A stretch of 28,440 nucleotides of DNA from Erwinia sp. SLM-02 (GCF_037450285.1 NZ_JAQISN010000008.1:1-28440); one strand, 5' to 3'; positions 1-8,263 are shown, numbered from the stretch's first letter. The notes: generated by a model not told the origin, from the letters alone. Translations and numbers: made by a program.

Positions 1-126
1 GGCGACAACATTAAACTGGTTGTTGAACTGATCAAACCAATCGCAATGGACGACGGTCTGCGTTTCGCAATTCGCGAAGGCGGCCGTACCGTTGGTGCTG
101 GTGTTGTTGCTAAAGTTATCGCTTAA
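1..126 (+). CDS. tufB: Elongation factor Tu, C-terminal fragment (tuf)
   Basis: The window opens inside a reading frame whose last 41 residues match the end of domain 3 of EF-Tu, with the typical GLRFAIREGGRTVGAGVVAKV stretch just before the stop. EF-Tu is the GTPase that delivers aminoacyl-tRNA to the ribosome. The 5' part, including the G domain, is outside the window. The location directly upstream of secE-nusG identifies this as the tufB copy rather than tufA. The final residues (VIA) and a few upstream differ from the E. coli protein as I recall it (VLG). Identification is firm; the tufB assignment rests on gene order. Confidence 0.95.
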   Translation, partial: GDNIKLVVELIKPIAMDDGLRFAIREGGRTVGAGVVAKVIA

Positions 127-156
127 TCGCTGATAACATTTGACGCAACGCACAAG

Positions 157-185
157 AAAGGGGCATCATTTGATGCCCTTTTTGC
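157..185 (+). terminator. Intrinsic terminator after tuf
   Basis: A perfect inverted repeat, GGGCATCA at 161-168 and TGATGCCC at 171-178, flanked by AAAG on the left and TTTTT on the right. It lies 35 bases after the tuf stop and should end the tuf transcript. Confidence 0.85.
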
Positions 186-202
186 ACGCTGTAACATAGA
201 AC

Positions 203-231
203 CTGACTCATCTGTGATTATGATTCATAAT
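203..231 (+). promoter_or_regulatory. Candidate sigma70 promoter for secE-nusG
   Basis: A -35-like CTGACT at 203-208 and a -10-like CATAAT at 226-231 are separated by 17 bp. They lie after the tuf terminator and before secE, leaving a leader of roughly 140 nt. The -10 hexamer is part of an 8-bp inverted repeat, TGATTATG at 215-222 and CATAATCA at 226-233. A promoter is expected here because tuf ends in a terminator, but the exact position is inferred from hexamer matches only. The remainder of 127-375 shows nothing else I can name. Confidence 0.4.
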
Positions 232-375
232 CATTGCTGAGGCAGGCTCTGTAGCACGGCGTCATAGATAATATGCCGAGTTACGCCTTTACCTGCGGGT
301 ATAACAGTATTATTCGGTTCGGTTGCCTCGTTATCCGGGGCAAAAGTGTTTCTGATTTATTGTGGCAGGTTGGTT

Positions 376-759
376 ATGAGTGCTAATACCGAAGCTCAAG
401 GCAGCGGGCGCGGCCTGGAAGCGATAAAGTGGTCAGGCGTGGCGTTACTGCTGGTTGTCGCTATCGTGGGTAACTACTACTATCGTGAAGTAACATTACC
501 GCTGCGTGCATTGGCCGTCGTTGTACTGATTGCAGCAGCAGCTGGCATTGCCCTGCTGACCGCTAAGGGTAAAGCAACGTTGGCTTTCGCTCGTGAAGCG
601 CGTACTGAAGTTCGTAAAGTGATCTGGCCTACTCGTCAGGAAACGTTGCACACCACCTTAATCGTTGCCGCGGTGACTGCCGTGATGTCACTGATTTTGT
701 GGGGACTGGATGGTATTCTGGTCCGCCTGGTATCGTTTATCACTGGCCTGAGGTTCTGA
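376..759 (+). CDS. secE: Preprotein translocase subunit SecE
   Basis: SecE is the small essential subunit of the SecYEG inner-membrane channel and clamps the two halves of SecY. The 127-residue product matches the E. coli protein in length and almost throughout in sequence, with three membrane segments (about residues 18-36, 45-62 and 93-115) and the conserved amphipathic stretch REARTEVRKVIWPTRQET before the third. I chose ATG 376 because it gives the familiar MSANTEAQGSGRG start and has AGG at 367-369 as ribosome binding site; the open frame extends ten codons further upstream to 346 without support. nusG follows after one base, so the two are cotranscribed. Confidence 0.97.
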   Translation: MSANTEAQGSGRGLEAIKWSGVALLLVVAIVGNYYYREVTLPLRALAVVVLIAAAAGIALLTAKGKATLAFAREARTEVRKVIWPTRQETLHTTLIVAAVTAVMSLILWGLDGILVRLVSFITGLRF

Positions 760-760
760 G

Positions 761-1306
761 ATGTCTGAAGCTCCAAAGAAGCGCTGGTACGTCGTTCAGG
801 CGTTTTCCGGTTTTGAAGGCCGCGTAGCGCAGTCGCTACGTGAGCATATCAAGTTACACAACATGGAAGAGCTGTTTGGCGATGTCATGGTTCCAACCGA
901 AGAAGTGGTTGAAATCCGTGGTGGCCAGCGTCGCAAAAGCGAGCGTAAGTTCTTCCCGGGCTACGTACTGGTTCAGATGGTGATGAATGACGCCAGCTGG
1001 CACCTGGTGCGCAGTGTGCCGCGCGTAATGGGCTTCATCGGCGGTACGTCCGATCGTCCTGCGCCGATTAGCGACAAAGAAGTTGATGCGATTATGAACC
1101 GCCTGCAGCAGGTTGGTGATAAGCCGCGTCCTAAAACGCTGTTTGAGCCGGGTGAAATGGTGCGCGTCAGCGACGGTCCATTCGCTGACTTTAACGGCGT
1201 TGTAGAAGAAGTCGATTACGAGAAAAGCCGCCTGAAAGTTTCTGTTTCTATCTTCGGCCGTGCTACTCCGGTTGAACTGGACTTCGGACAGGTTGAAAAG
1301 GGCTGA
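761..1306 (+). CDS. nusG: Transcription termination/antitermination factor NusG
   Basis: NusG binds RNA polymerase at the clamp, suppresses pausing, and through its C-terminal KOW domain contacts Rho or ribosomal protein S10, coupling transcription to translation. The 181-residue product has the NGN domain (about residues 1-120, with WYVVQAFSGFE and FPGYVLVQM) and the KOW domain (about 125-181, with FEPGEMVRVSDGPFADFNG). Length equals that of the E. coli protein. It is the second gene of the secE-nusG unit and is followed by a terminator hairpin that also contains the next promoter. Confidence 0.98.
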   Translation: MSEAPKKRWYVVQAFSGFEGRVAQSLREHIKLHNMEELFGDVMVPTEEVVEIRGGQRRKSERKFFPGYVLVQMVMNDASWHLVRSVPRVMGFIGGTSDRPAPISDKEVDAIMNRLQQVGDKPRPKTLFEPGEMVRVSDGPFADFNGVVEEVDYEKSRLKVSVSIFGRATPVELDFGQVEKG

Positions 1307-1373
1307 TTGATTCGGCCTGCGCTGCCTTGTAAAAAGGCGGCATAAAATTTATACGATCACCACGATGAGGTGG

Positions 1374-1402
1374 TTGCGAAAGGCGCGAAATTACACTACA
1401 AT
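1374..1402 (+). promoter_or_regulatory. rplKA promoter (PL11)
   Basis: A -35 TTGCGA at 1374-1379 and a -10 TACAAT at 1397-1402 are separated by exactly 17 bp, placing the start near 1409. The spacer and -10 lie within the stem and loop of the nusG terminator hairpin, so terminator and promoter share sequence. It corresponds to the promoter that drives rplKA in E. coli. Confidence 0.75.
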
Positions 1403-1420
1403 TTCGCGCCTTTTGTTTTT
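1379..1420 (+). terminator. Intrinsic terminator after nusG
   Basis: A perfect 14-bp stem (1379-1392 with 1400-1413, core GGCGCGAAATT/AATTTCGCGCC) closes a 7-base loop and is followed by TTTTGTTTTT. It ends the secE-nusG unit and overlaps the rplK promoter. Confidence 0.85.
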
Positions 1421-1456
1421 ATGCGCCGATTAATCTGCGCGTGAAATATTAATCAC

Positions 1457-1487
1457 GGGGAGCTCCATTAACGGAGCGTTATCACCC
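1457..1487 (+). promoter_or_regulatory. Probable L1 translational operator in the rplK leader
   Basis: Just before the rplK ribosome binding site the leader can fold into GGG (1457-1459)/CCC (1485-1487), an asymmetric internal loop, and a second helix GCTCC (1462-1466)/GGAGC (1472-1476). This two-helix, lopsided-loop shape is what the L1 protein recognises in 23S rRNA and in the L11 operon leader, where L1 represses both rplK and rplA. Assignment is from position and fold. Confidence 0.6.
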
Positions 1488-1502
1488 AATAGAGGAATTA
1501 TC

Positions 1503-1931
1503 ATGGCTAAGAAAGTACAAGCCTACGTTAAGCTGCAAGTTTCAGCTGGTATGGCAAACCCGAGTCCTCCGGTAGGTCCGGCTCTGGGTCAGCAAGGCGT
1601 TAACATCATGGAATTCTGTAAAGCGTTCAACGCCAAAACAGAATCCCTTGAAAAAGGTCTGCCGATCCCAGTAGTGATCACCGTTTATTCTGACCGTTCT
1701 TTCACCTTCGTTACCAAAACCCCTCCTGCAGCAGTACTGCTGAAGAAAGCGGCTGGTATCAAGTCTGGTTCCGGCAAGCCGAACAAAGACAAAGTAGGTA
1801 AAGTATCTCGTGCTCAGGTACGTGAAATCGCAGAAACCAAAGCTGCGGACATGACTGGTGCTGACATTGAAGCGATGACTCGCTCAATCGAAGGTACTGC
1901 TCGTTCCATGGGCCTGGTAGTAGAGGACTAA
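1503..1931 (+). CDS. rplK: 50S ribosomal protein L11
   Basis: L11 binds the GTPase-associated centre of 23S rRNA and is needed for RelA activation by uncharged tRNA. The 142-residue product starts MAKKVQAYVKLQVSAGMANPSPPVGPALGQQGVNIMEFCK, the N-terminal domain with its proline-rich linker, followed by the rRNA-binding C-terminal domain from about residue 75. AGAGGA at 1491-1496 is the ribosome binding site. The gene is first in the rplKA unit, three bases before rplA, and is expected to be under L1 feedback. Confidence 0.98.
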   Translation: MAKKVQAYVKLQVSAGMANPSPPVGPALGQQGVNIMEFCKAFNAKTESLEKGLPIPVVITVYSDRSFTFVTKTPPAAVLLKKAAGIKSGSGKPNKDKVGKVSRAQVREIAETKAADMTGADIEAMTRSIEGTARSMGLVVED

Positions 1932-1934
1932 GAA

Positions 1935-2639
1935 ATGGCTAAGCTGACCAAGCGCATGCGCGTGATCCGTGACAAAGTTGATTCAACTAAACAGTATGAC
2001 ATCAACGAAGCTGTTGCTCTGCTGAAAGAACTGGCTACTGCCAAGTTCGTAGAAAGCGTTGACGTAGCTGTAAACCTGGGCATCGATGCTCGTAAATCTG
2101 ACCAGAACGTTCGCGGTGCAACTGTACTGCCACACGGTACTGGCCGTTCCGTTCGCGTTGCCGTATTTGCCCAGGGCGCAAACGCTGAAGCTGCTAAAGC
2201 AGCCGGCGCTGAGCTGGTAGGTATGGAAGATCTGGCTGACCAGATCAAGAAAGGCGAAATGAACTTCGACGTTGTTATCGCATCTCCAGATGCAATGCGC
2301 GTTGTTGGCCAGCTGGGTCAGGTTCTGGGCCCACGCGGTCTGATGCCAAACCCGAAAGTTGGTACCGTAACTCCTAACGTTGCTGAAGCAGTGAAAAACG
2401 CTAAAGCCGGTCAGGTTCGTTACCGTAACGACAAAAACGGCATCATCCATACCACTATCGGTAAGGTTGATTTCGATGCAGATAAACTGAAAGAAAACCT
2501 GGAACACCTGCTGGTTGCGCTGAAAAAAGCGAAACCTTCACAGGCTAAAGGCGTTTTCATCAAGAAAGTTAGCCTGTCCACCACCATGGGCGCAGGCGTT
2601 GCAGTTGATCAGGCTGGCCTGAACGCTGCTGCTAACTAA
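1935..2639 (+). CDS. rplA: 50S ribosomal protein L1
   Basis: L1 forms the mobile stalk at the E site of the 50S subunit and represses its own operon by binding the rplK leader. The 234-residue product has the usual length, with the conserved GTGRSVRVAVFAQG and LGPRGLMPNPKVGTVT segments. It starts three bases after the rplK stop, consistent with translational coupling. A separate promoter for rplJ follows immediately, and I see no strong U-tract terminator between them. Confidence 0.98.
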   Translation: MAKLTKRMRVIRDKVDSTKQYDINEAVALLKELATAKFVESVDVAVNLGIDARKSDQNVRGATVLPHGTGRSVRVAVFAQGANAEAAKAAGAELVGMEDLADQIKKGEMNFDVVIASPDAMRVVGQLGQVLGPRGLMPNPKVGTVTPNVAEAVKNAKAGQVRYRNDKNGIIHTTIGKVDFDADKLKENLEHLLVALKKAKPSQAKGVFIKKVSLSTTMGAGVAVDQAGLNAAAN

Positions 2640-2644
2640 TCTGC

Positions 2645-2673
2645 TTTACGCGGGCGAAATTTTCATCTAGAAT
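2645..2673 (+). promoter_or_regulatory. rplJL-rpoBC promoter (PL10)
   Basis: A -35 TTTACG at 2645-2650 and a -10 TAGAAT at 2668-2673 are separated by 17 bp, immediately after the rplA stop. This is the position of the PL10 promoter of E. coli. It should start the transcript for L10, L7/L12 and the beta and beta' subunits, with a leader of about 255 nt. Confidence 0.75.
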
Positions 2674-2716
2674 CTTACGCCCGTTGTTCTGTAAATATAC
2701 AGAACCGACAGATTTT

Positions 2717-2925
2717 TAGGTTGGAGCCTGGCCTTATCCAGGCCTCCGTCCAAGACCGCAGGAGTGATAGCGAAAGATATCACTTAATACCCTGCGTAGA
2801 CGGTGACAGAACCGACAAGAATTTTTCTTAACTGGATTCTGCTCACCGTGTTTGAGCGCTCTTCTACCTTCGGGTAAATGAGTGAAGTGAGTTCCGGGGA
2901 AATCCATCCCCGGCCCAAATCCAGG
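2717..2925 (+). ncRNA. L10 leader: autoregulatory mRNA structure
   Basis: The long rplJ leader contains several paired elements: GGAG(C)CTGG at 2723-2731 with CCAGGCCTCC at 2738-2747, a longer helix built from the CGCAGG (2757-2762) and CCTGCG (2790-2795) region, and CCGGGGA (2894-2900)/TCCCCGG (2907-2913) immediately before the AGGAG ribosome binding site. The segments around 2723-2760 and 2790-2815 closely resemble the E. coli L10 leader, where the L10-(L7/L12) complex binds and shuts down translation. Boundaries are approximate. The 2640-2936 gap is otherwise non-coding. Confidence 0.75.
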
Positions 2926-2936
2926 AGCACAAGCTA

Positions 2937-3434
2937 ATGGCCTTAAATCTTCAAGACAAACAAGCGATTGTTGCTGAAGTCAGCGAAGTAGCCAAAGGCG
3001 CGCTGTCTGCGGTAGTTGCGGATTCTCGTGGCGTTACCGTAGATAAAATGACCGAACTGCGTAAAGCAGGTCGTGCGGCTGGCGTATACATGCGTGTTGT
3101 TCGTAACACCCTGCTGCGCCGCGTCGTTGAAGGTACTCAGTTCGAGTGCCTGAAAGACACGTTAACCGGTCCAACCTTGATTGCATACTCTATGGAACAC
3201 CCGGGCGCTGCTGCTCGTCTGTTCAAAGAGTTCGCGAAAGCGAATGCAAAATTTGAGGTTAAAGCTGCAGCCTTTGAAGGCGAGCTGATCAGTGCGGCTC
3301 AGATCGACCGCCTGGCAACTCTGCCAACTTACGATGAAGCAATTGCACGCCTGATGGCAACCATGAAAGAAGCCGCTGCCGGCAAACTGGTTCGCACTCT
3401 GGCCGCTGTACGCGATCAGAAAGAAGCTGCTTAA
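2937..3434 (+). CDS. rplJ: 50S ribosomal protein L10
   Basis: L10 anchors the L7/L12 dimers to the ribosome and, in complex with them, represses translation of its own mRNA. The 165-residue product starts MALNLQDKQAIVAEVSEVAK and shows the usual N-terminal rRNA-binding domain (to about residue 130) and a C-terminal helix for L7/L12. AGGAG at 2923-2927 is the ribosome binding site. It is the first gene after the L10 leader and is followed 64 bases later by rplL. Confidence 0.98.
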   Translation: MALNLQDKQAIVAEVSEVAKGALSAVVADSRGVTVDKMTELRKAGRAAGVYMRVVRNTLLRRVVEGTQFECLKDTLTGPTLIAYSMEHPGAAARLFKEFAKANAKFEVKAAAFEGELISAAQIDRLATLPTYDEAIARLMATMKEAAAGKLVRTLAAVRDQKEAA

Positions 3435-3498
3435 TCAGCCTTTCTTGTCACGTTTACTTGCTAACGTATAAACTTTTTCTGAATTTTAGGAACAACAA

Positions 3499-3864
3499 AT
3501 GTCAATCACTAAAGACCAAATCATTGAAGCTGTTGCAGCTCTGTCTGTAATGGAAGTAGTTGAACTGATCGCCGCTATGGAAGAGAAGTTCGGTGTGTCT
3601 GCTGCTGCAGCTGTAGCTGTTGCTGCTGGCCCAGTAGAAGCTGCTGAAGAAAAAACTGAGTTCGACGTTGTACTGAAAGCTATCGGTGCTAACAAAGTTG
3701 CTGTAATCAAAGCCGTACGTGGCGCAACTGGTCTGGGCCTGAAAGAAGCCAAAGACCTGGTTGAGTCTGCACCTGCTGCCCTGAAAGAAGGCATCAGCAA
3801 AGACGACGCTGAAGCTCTGAAGAAAGCACTGGAAGAAGCTGGCGCAGAAGTTGAAGTTAAATAA
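3499..3864 (+). CDS. rplL: 50S ribosomal protein L7/L12
   Basis: L7/L12 is the multicopy acidic stalk protein that recruits translation GTPases. The 121-residue product has the N-terminal dimerisation and L10-binding helices (residues 1-33), an Ala/Val-rich hinge (about 35-52), and the globular C-terminal domain with GANKVAVIKAVRGATGLGL. AGGA at 3488-3491 precedes the ATG. An attenuator hairpin about 45 bases after the stop reduces transcription into rpoB, which explains how the stalk protein can be made in excess over RNA polymerase. Confidence 0.98.
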   Translation: MSITKDQIIEAVAALSVMEVVELIAAMEEKFGVSAAAAVAVAAGPVEAAEEKTEFDVVLKAIGANKVAVIKAVRGATGLGLKEAKDLVESAPAALKEGISKDDAEALKKALEEAGAEVEVK

Positions 3865-3911
3865 GCCAACCTTTCAGGTTGCAGCCTGGGTTTAAGTAGT
3901 TCCAGGCTGAT

Positions 3912-3942
3912 GGCTGGTGACTTTTTGGTCACCAGCCTTTTT
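3912..3942 (+). terminator. rplL-rpoB attenuator
   Basis: A perfect 10-bp stem, GGCTGGTGAC at 3912-3921 and GTCACCAGCC at 3928-3937, is followed by TTTTT. Since rpoB has no other obvious promoter, it must act as a partial terminator, as does the attenuator known at this place in E. coli. Confidence 0.85.
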
Positions 3943-4043
3943 GCGCTCTAAAGCATCAATGGTATTTCACACTGTTTAGCCATTGATTTGCTTAATATCT
4001 TTCTCTATCGACGACTTAATATACTGCTTTCCTGCATGGACCC

Positions 4044-4165
4044 TCTGTCCAGACAAAAGCAACGAAATGATTTAAGCGTGATAGAAAGAGGTATTACAAA
4101 AGGTGTTCTACCTTTTGCACAACACAAAACAGCGTTGCATGAACTGTCCCCACTGGACGGACAGA
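4044..4165 (+). other. Possible RNase III processing structure in the rplL-rpoB spacer
   Basis: The 334-base spacer before rpoB can form nested helices: TCTGTCC (4044-4050) with GGACAGA (4159-4165), or alternatively GTCCAG (4047-4052) with CTGGAC (4153-4158); then GCAACG (4059-4064) with CGTTGC (4133-4138); and an inner hairpin CAAAAGGT (4097-4104)/ACCTTTTG (4110-4117). E. coli has an RNase III cleavage site in this spacer, and a long imperfect helix is what that enzyme cuts. The fold was found by eye without energy calculation. Confidence 0.45.
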
Positions 4166-4198
4166 AAGGTTCTACTTTTCAGCGAGCTGAGGAACCCA

Positions 4199-7100
4199 AT
4201 GGTTTACTCCTATACCGAGAAAAAACGCATTCGTAAGGATTTTGGAAAACGTCCACAAGTTCTGGACATTCCATATCTCCTTTCTATCCAGCTTGACTCG
4301 TTCCAGAAGTTTATCGAGCAAGATCCGGAAGGTCAGTATGGTCTGGAAGCAGCATTCCGTTCCGTATTCCCAATCCAAAGCTACAGCGGTAACTCTGAGC
4401 TGCAGTACGTCAGCTACCGTTTAGGCGAACCTGTATTTGATGTGAAAGAGTGTCAGATTCGTGGCGTCACGTACTCTGCACCCCTGCGCGTAAAACTGCG
4501 CCTGGTGATCTACGAGCGCGAAGCGCCGGAAGGCACAGTCAAAGACATCAAAGAACAAGAAGTGTACATGGGTGAAATTCCACTCATGACCGATAACGGT
4601 ACCTTTGTTATCAACGGTACTGAGCGCGTTATCGTTTCTCAGCTGCATCGTAGCCCTGGTGTCTTCTTCGACAGCGATAAGGGTAAAACCCACTCGTCGG
4701 GTAAAGTGCTGTATAACGCACGTATCATCCCTTACCGTGGTTCATGGTTGGACTTCGAGTTTGACCCGAAAGACAACCTGTTCGTCCGTATTGACCGTCG
4801 TCGTAAGCTGCCGGCCAGTATCATCCTGCGCGCGCTGAATTATACCACTGAGCAGATCCTTGACCTGTTCTTCGACAAAGTGGTTTATGAAATTCGCGAC
4901 AACAAGCTGCAGATGGAGCTGATCCCTGAGCGTCTGCGCGGTGAAACGGCCTCGTTCGATATCGAATCTAACGGTACTGTCTACGTTGAGAAAGGCCGCC
5001 GTATTACCGCGCGCCATATTCGTCAGCTGGAAAAAGACAGCGTTGCGCATATCGAAGTCCCTGTTGAATACATTGCGGGTAAAGTCGTCGCTAAAGATTA
5101 CATCGACGAAGGTACCGGCGAGCTGCTGATTGCGGCGAACATGGAGCTGTCCCTGGATCTGCTGGCTAAACTGAGCCAGTCCGGTCACAAACGCATTGAA
5201 ACCCTGTTCACCAACGACCTGGATCACGGCCCGTATATCTCTGAAACGCTGCGCGTTGACCCAACCAGCGATCGCCTGAGCGCGCTGGTTGAGATCTACC
5301 GTATGATGCGTCCTGGTGAGCCACCAACGCGTGAAGCGGCCGAAAACCTGTTTGAGAATCTGTTCTTCTCTGAAGACCGCTACGATCTGTCTGCGGTTGG
5401 CCGTATGAAGTTCAACCGTTCTCTGATGCGTGACGAGATCGAAGGTTCCGGTATCCTGAGCAAAGACGACATCATTCAGGTGATGAAGAAGCTCATCGGT
5501 ATCCGTAACGGTATTGGCGAAGTGGATGACATCGACCACCTCGGCAACCGTCGTATCCGTTCCGTCGGCGAAATGGCAGAAAACCAGTTCCGCGTAGGTC
5601 TGGTCCGCGTTGAGCGTGCGGTGAAAGAGCGTCTGTCCCTGGGCGATCTGGATACCCTGATGCCACAGGATATGATCAACGCCAAGCCAATCTCTGCGGC
5701 AGTGAAAGAGTTCTTTGGTTCCAGCCAGCTTTCCCAGTTTATGGACCAGAACAACCCGCTGTCTGAGATCACGCACAAGCGTCGTATTTCTGCACTTGGC
5801 CCGGGCGGTCTGACCCGTGAGCGCGCAGGCTTTGAAGTTCGAGACGTACACCCGACGCACTACGGTCGCGTATGTCCAATCGAAACGCCTGAAGGTCCAA
5901 ACATCGGTCTGATTAACTCGCTGTCCGTGTACGCACAGACCAACGAGTATGGTTTCCTGGAAACCCCGTACCGTCGCGTGCGCGAAGGTGTGGTAACCGA
6001 CGAAATTCATTACCTCTCTGCAATTGAAGAGGGTAACTACGTTATCGCTCAGGCAAACACCAACCTCGACGACGAAGGTCACTTCGTAGACGACCTGGTG
6101 ACCTGCCGTAGCAAAGGCGAATCGAGCCTGTTCAGCCGCGATCAGGTTGACTACATGGACGTTTCCACCCAGCAGGTGGTTTCCGTCGGTGCGTCACTGA
6201 TCCCGTTCCTGGAGCACGATGACGCCAACCGCGCATTGATGGGTGCAAACATGCAACGTCAGGCGGTTCCAACTCTGCGTGCTGATAAGCCGCTGGTTGG
6301 TACCGGTATGGAACGCGCGGTAGCAGTTGACTCCGGTGTAACTGCCGTAGCGAAACGTGGTGGTACCGTTCAGTACGTTGATGCATCTCGTATCGTTATC
6401 AAAGTTAACGAAGACGAAATGTATCCGGGCGAAGCCGGTATCGACATCTACAACCTGACCAAATACACCCGTTCTAACCAGAACACCTGCATCAACCAGA
6501 TGCCTTGCGTGAACCTGGGTGAGCCAATTGAACGTGGTGATGTGCTGGCCGACGGTCCTTCAACGGATCTGGGCGAACTGGCACTGGGTCAGAACATGCG
6601 CGTCGCGTTCATGCCGTGGAACGGCTACAACTTCGAAGACTCCATTCTTGTCTCCGAGCGCGTGGTTCAGGAAGATCGCTTCACCACTATCCACATCCAG
6701 GAACTGGCATGTGTGTCTCGTGACACCAAGCTGGGGCCAGAAGAGATCACCGCTGACATCCCTAACGTGGGTGAAGCTGCGCTCTCCAAACTGGATGAAT
6801 CCGGTATCGTGTATATCGGTGCGGAAGTGACCGGTGGTGACATTCTGGTTGGTAAGGTAACGCCAAAAGGTGAGACCCAGCTGACGCCAGAAGAGAAACT
6901 GCTGCGCGCTATCTTCGGTGAGAAAGCGTCTGACGTTAAAGACTCTTCTCTGCGCGTACCGAACGGCGTGTCGGGTACCGTTATCGACGTTCAGGTCTTC
7001 ACCCGCGATGGCGTGGAAAAAGACAAGCGTGCGCTGGAAATCGAAGAAATGCAGCTGAAGCAGGCGAAAAAAGACCTGTCTGAAGAACTGCAGATCCTCG

Positions 7101-8227
7101 AAGCTGGCCTGTTCAGCCGTATCCAATACCTGCTGGTTTCCGGTGGTGTGGAAGCGGACAAACTGGACAAGCTGCCACGCGAGCGCTGGCTTGAACTCGG
7201 CCTGACCGACGAAGAGAAACAAAACCAGCTGGAACAGCTGGCCGAGCAGTACGACGAGCTGAAGCACGAGTTTGAGAAGAAACTTGAAGCGAAGCGCCGC
7301 AAAATCACTCAGGGCGATGACCTGGCACCTGGCGTGCTGAAAATCGTTAAAGTGTATCTGGCCGTTAAACGTCAGATTCAGCCTGGTGACAAAATGGCAG
7401 GTCGTCACGGGAACAAAGGTGTTATCTCCAAGATCAACCCGATCGAAGATATGCCATACGATGAGAACGGTACGCCGGTCGACATCGTACTGAACCCGCT
7501 GGGCGTTCCATCACGTATGAACATCGGTCAGATTCTTGAAACCCACCTGGGTATGGCTGCGAAGGGCATCGGCGAGAAAATCAACGCTATGCTTAAGAAG
7601 CAGGAAGAAGTGTCCAAGCTGCGTGAGTTTATTCAGCGTGCATACGATCTGGGTACGGATATCCGCCAGAAAGTTGACCTGAACACCTTCACCGACGACG
7701 AAGTTCTGCGTCTGGCTGAGAACCTGAAAAAAGGTATGCCAATCGCAACGCCAGTGTTTGACGGCGCGAAAGAGAGCGAGATCAAAGAGCTGCTGCAGCT
7801 CGGCGGCCTGCCTTCTTCCGGTCAGATTACCCTGTTCGATGGTCGTACCGGTGAACAGTTCGAGCGTCAGGTTACCGTTGGCTATATGTACATGCTGAAG
7901 CTGAACCACCTGGTTGATGACAAAATGCATGCACGTTCTACCGGTTCTTACAGCCTGGTTACTCAGCAGCCGCTGGGTGGTAAGGCTCAGTTCGGTGGTC
8001 AGCGCTTCGGTGAGATGGAAGTGTGGGCGCTGGAAGCATACGGCGCGGCATATACCCTGCAGGAAATGCTTACCGTTAAGTCTGATGACGTGAATGGTCG
8101 TACGAAGATGTATAAAAACATCGTCGACGGCAACCATCAGATGGAACCGGGCATGCCAGAATCCTTCAACGTACTGTTGAAAGAGATTCGCTCGCTGGGT
8201 ATTAACATCGAGCTCGAAGACGAGTAA
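4199..8227 (+). CDS. rpoB: DNA-directed RNA polymerase subunit beta
   Basis: The beta subunit forms one pincer of RNA polymerase and much of the active-site channel. The product is 1342 residues, the E. coli length, and begins MVYSYTEKKRIRKDFGKRPQ. I chose ATG 4199 because of this match; the frame is open 32 codons further upstream but that part is spacer. The rifampicin-binding segment starts with GSSQLSQFMDQ at residue 507, and D516, H526 and S531 all carry the sensitive-type residue. GDKMAGRHGNKG and the C-terminal RFGEMEVWALEAYGAA are intact. Small differences cluster in the lineage-specific insert near residues 970-1000 (FSRIQYLLVSGG). Confidence 0.99.
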   Translation: MVYSYTEKKRIRKDFGKRPQVLDIPYLLSIQLDSFQKFIEQDPEGQYGLEAAFRSVFPIQSYSGNSELQYVSYRLGEPVFDVKECQIRGVTYSAPLRVKLRLVIYEREAPEGTVKDIKEQEVYMGEIPLMTDNGTFVINGTERVIVSQLHRSPGVFFDSDKGKTHSSGKVLYNARIIPYRGSWLDFEFDPKDNLFVRIDRRRKLPASIILRALNYTTEQILDLFFDKVVYEIRDNKLQMELIPERLRGETASFDIESNGTVYVEKGRRITARHIRQLEKDSVAHIEVPVEYIAGKVVAKDYIDEGTGELLIAANMELSLDLLAKLSQSGHKRIETLFTNDLDHGPYISETLRVDPTSDRLSALVEIYRMMRPGEPPTREAAENLFENLFFSEDRYDLSAVGRMKFNRSLMRDEIEGSGILSKDDIIQVMKKLIGIRNGIGEVDDIDHLGNRRIRSVGEMAENQFRVGLVRVERAVKERLSLGDLDTLMPQDMINAKPISAAVKEFFGSSQLSQFMDQNNPLSEITHKRRISALGPGGLTRERAGFEVRDVHPTHYGRVCPIETPEGPNIGLINSLSVYAQTNEYGFLETPYRRVREGVVTDEIHYLSAIEEGNYVIAQANTNLDDEGHFVDDLVTCRSKGESSLFSRDQVDYMDVSTQQVVSVGASLIPFLEHDDANRALMGANMQRQAVPTLRADKPLVGTGMERAVAVDSGVTAVAKRGGTVQYVDASRIVIKVNEDEMYPGEAGIDIYNLTKYTRSNQNTCINQMPCVNLGEPIERGDVLADGPSTDLGELALGQNMRVAFMPWNGYNFEDSILVSERVVQEDRFTTIHIQELACVSRDTKLGPEEITADIPNVGEAALSKLDESGIVYIGAEVTGGDILVGKVTPKGETQLTPEEKLLRAIFGEKASDVKDSSLRVPNGVSGTVIDVQVFTRDGVEKDKRALEIEEMQLKQAKKDLSEELQILEAGLFSRIQYLLVSGGVEADKLDKLPRERWLELGLTDEEKQNQLEQLAEQYDELKHEFEKKLEAKRRKITQGDDLAPGVLKIVKVYLAVKRQIQPGDKMAGRHGNKGVISKINPIEDMPYDENGTPVDIVLNPLGVPSRMNIGQILETHLGMAAKGIGEKINAMLKKQEEVSKLREFIQRAYDLGTDIRQKVDLNTFTDDEVLRLAENLKKGMPIATPVFDGAKESEIKELLQLGGLPSSGQITLFDGRTGEQFERQVTVGYMYMLKLNHLVDDKMHARSTGSYSLVTQQPLGGKAQFGGQRFGEMEVWALEAYGAAYTLQEMLTVKSDDVNGRTKMYKNIVDGNHQMEPGMPESFNVLLKEIRSLGINIELEDE

Positions 8228-8263
8228 CCCCTGAGGTTATTCGCATCTGCTGTACTGGTTACA

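Noticed and set aside
3988..4236. 82-codon open frame in the rplL-rpoB spacer
   Set aside because: It overlaps the rpoB start in another frame and covers the structured spacer RNA; no ribosome binding site or similarity is visible.
4742..6082. Long open frame (446 codons) on the - strand inside rpoB
   Set aside because: It is antisense to a highly conserved gene, and the GC-rich codon pattern of rpoB naturally leaves antisense frames open. No domain or ribosome binding site supports it; similar frames occur antisense to rpoC, rplA and purD.
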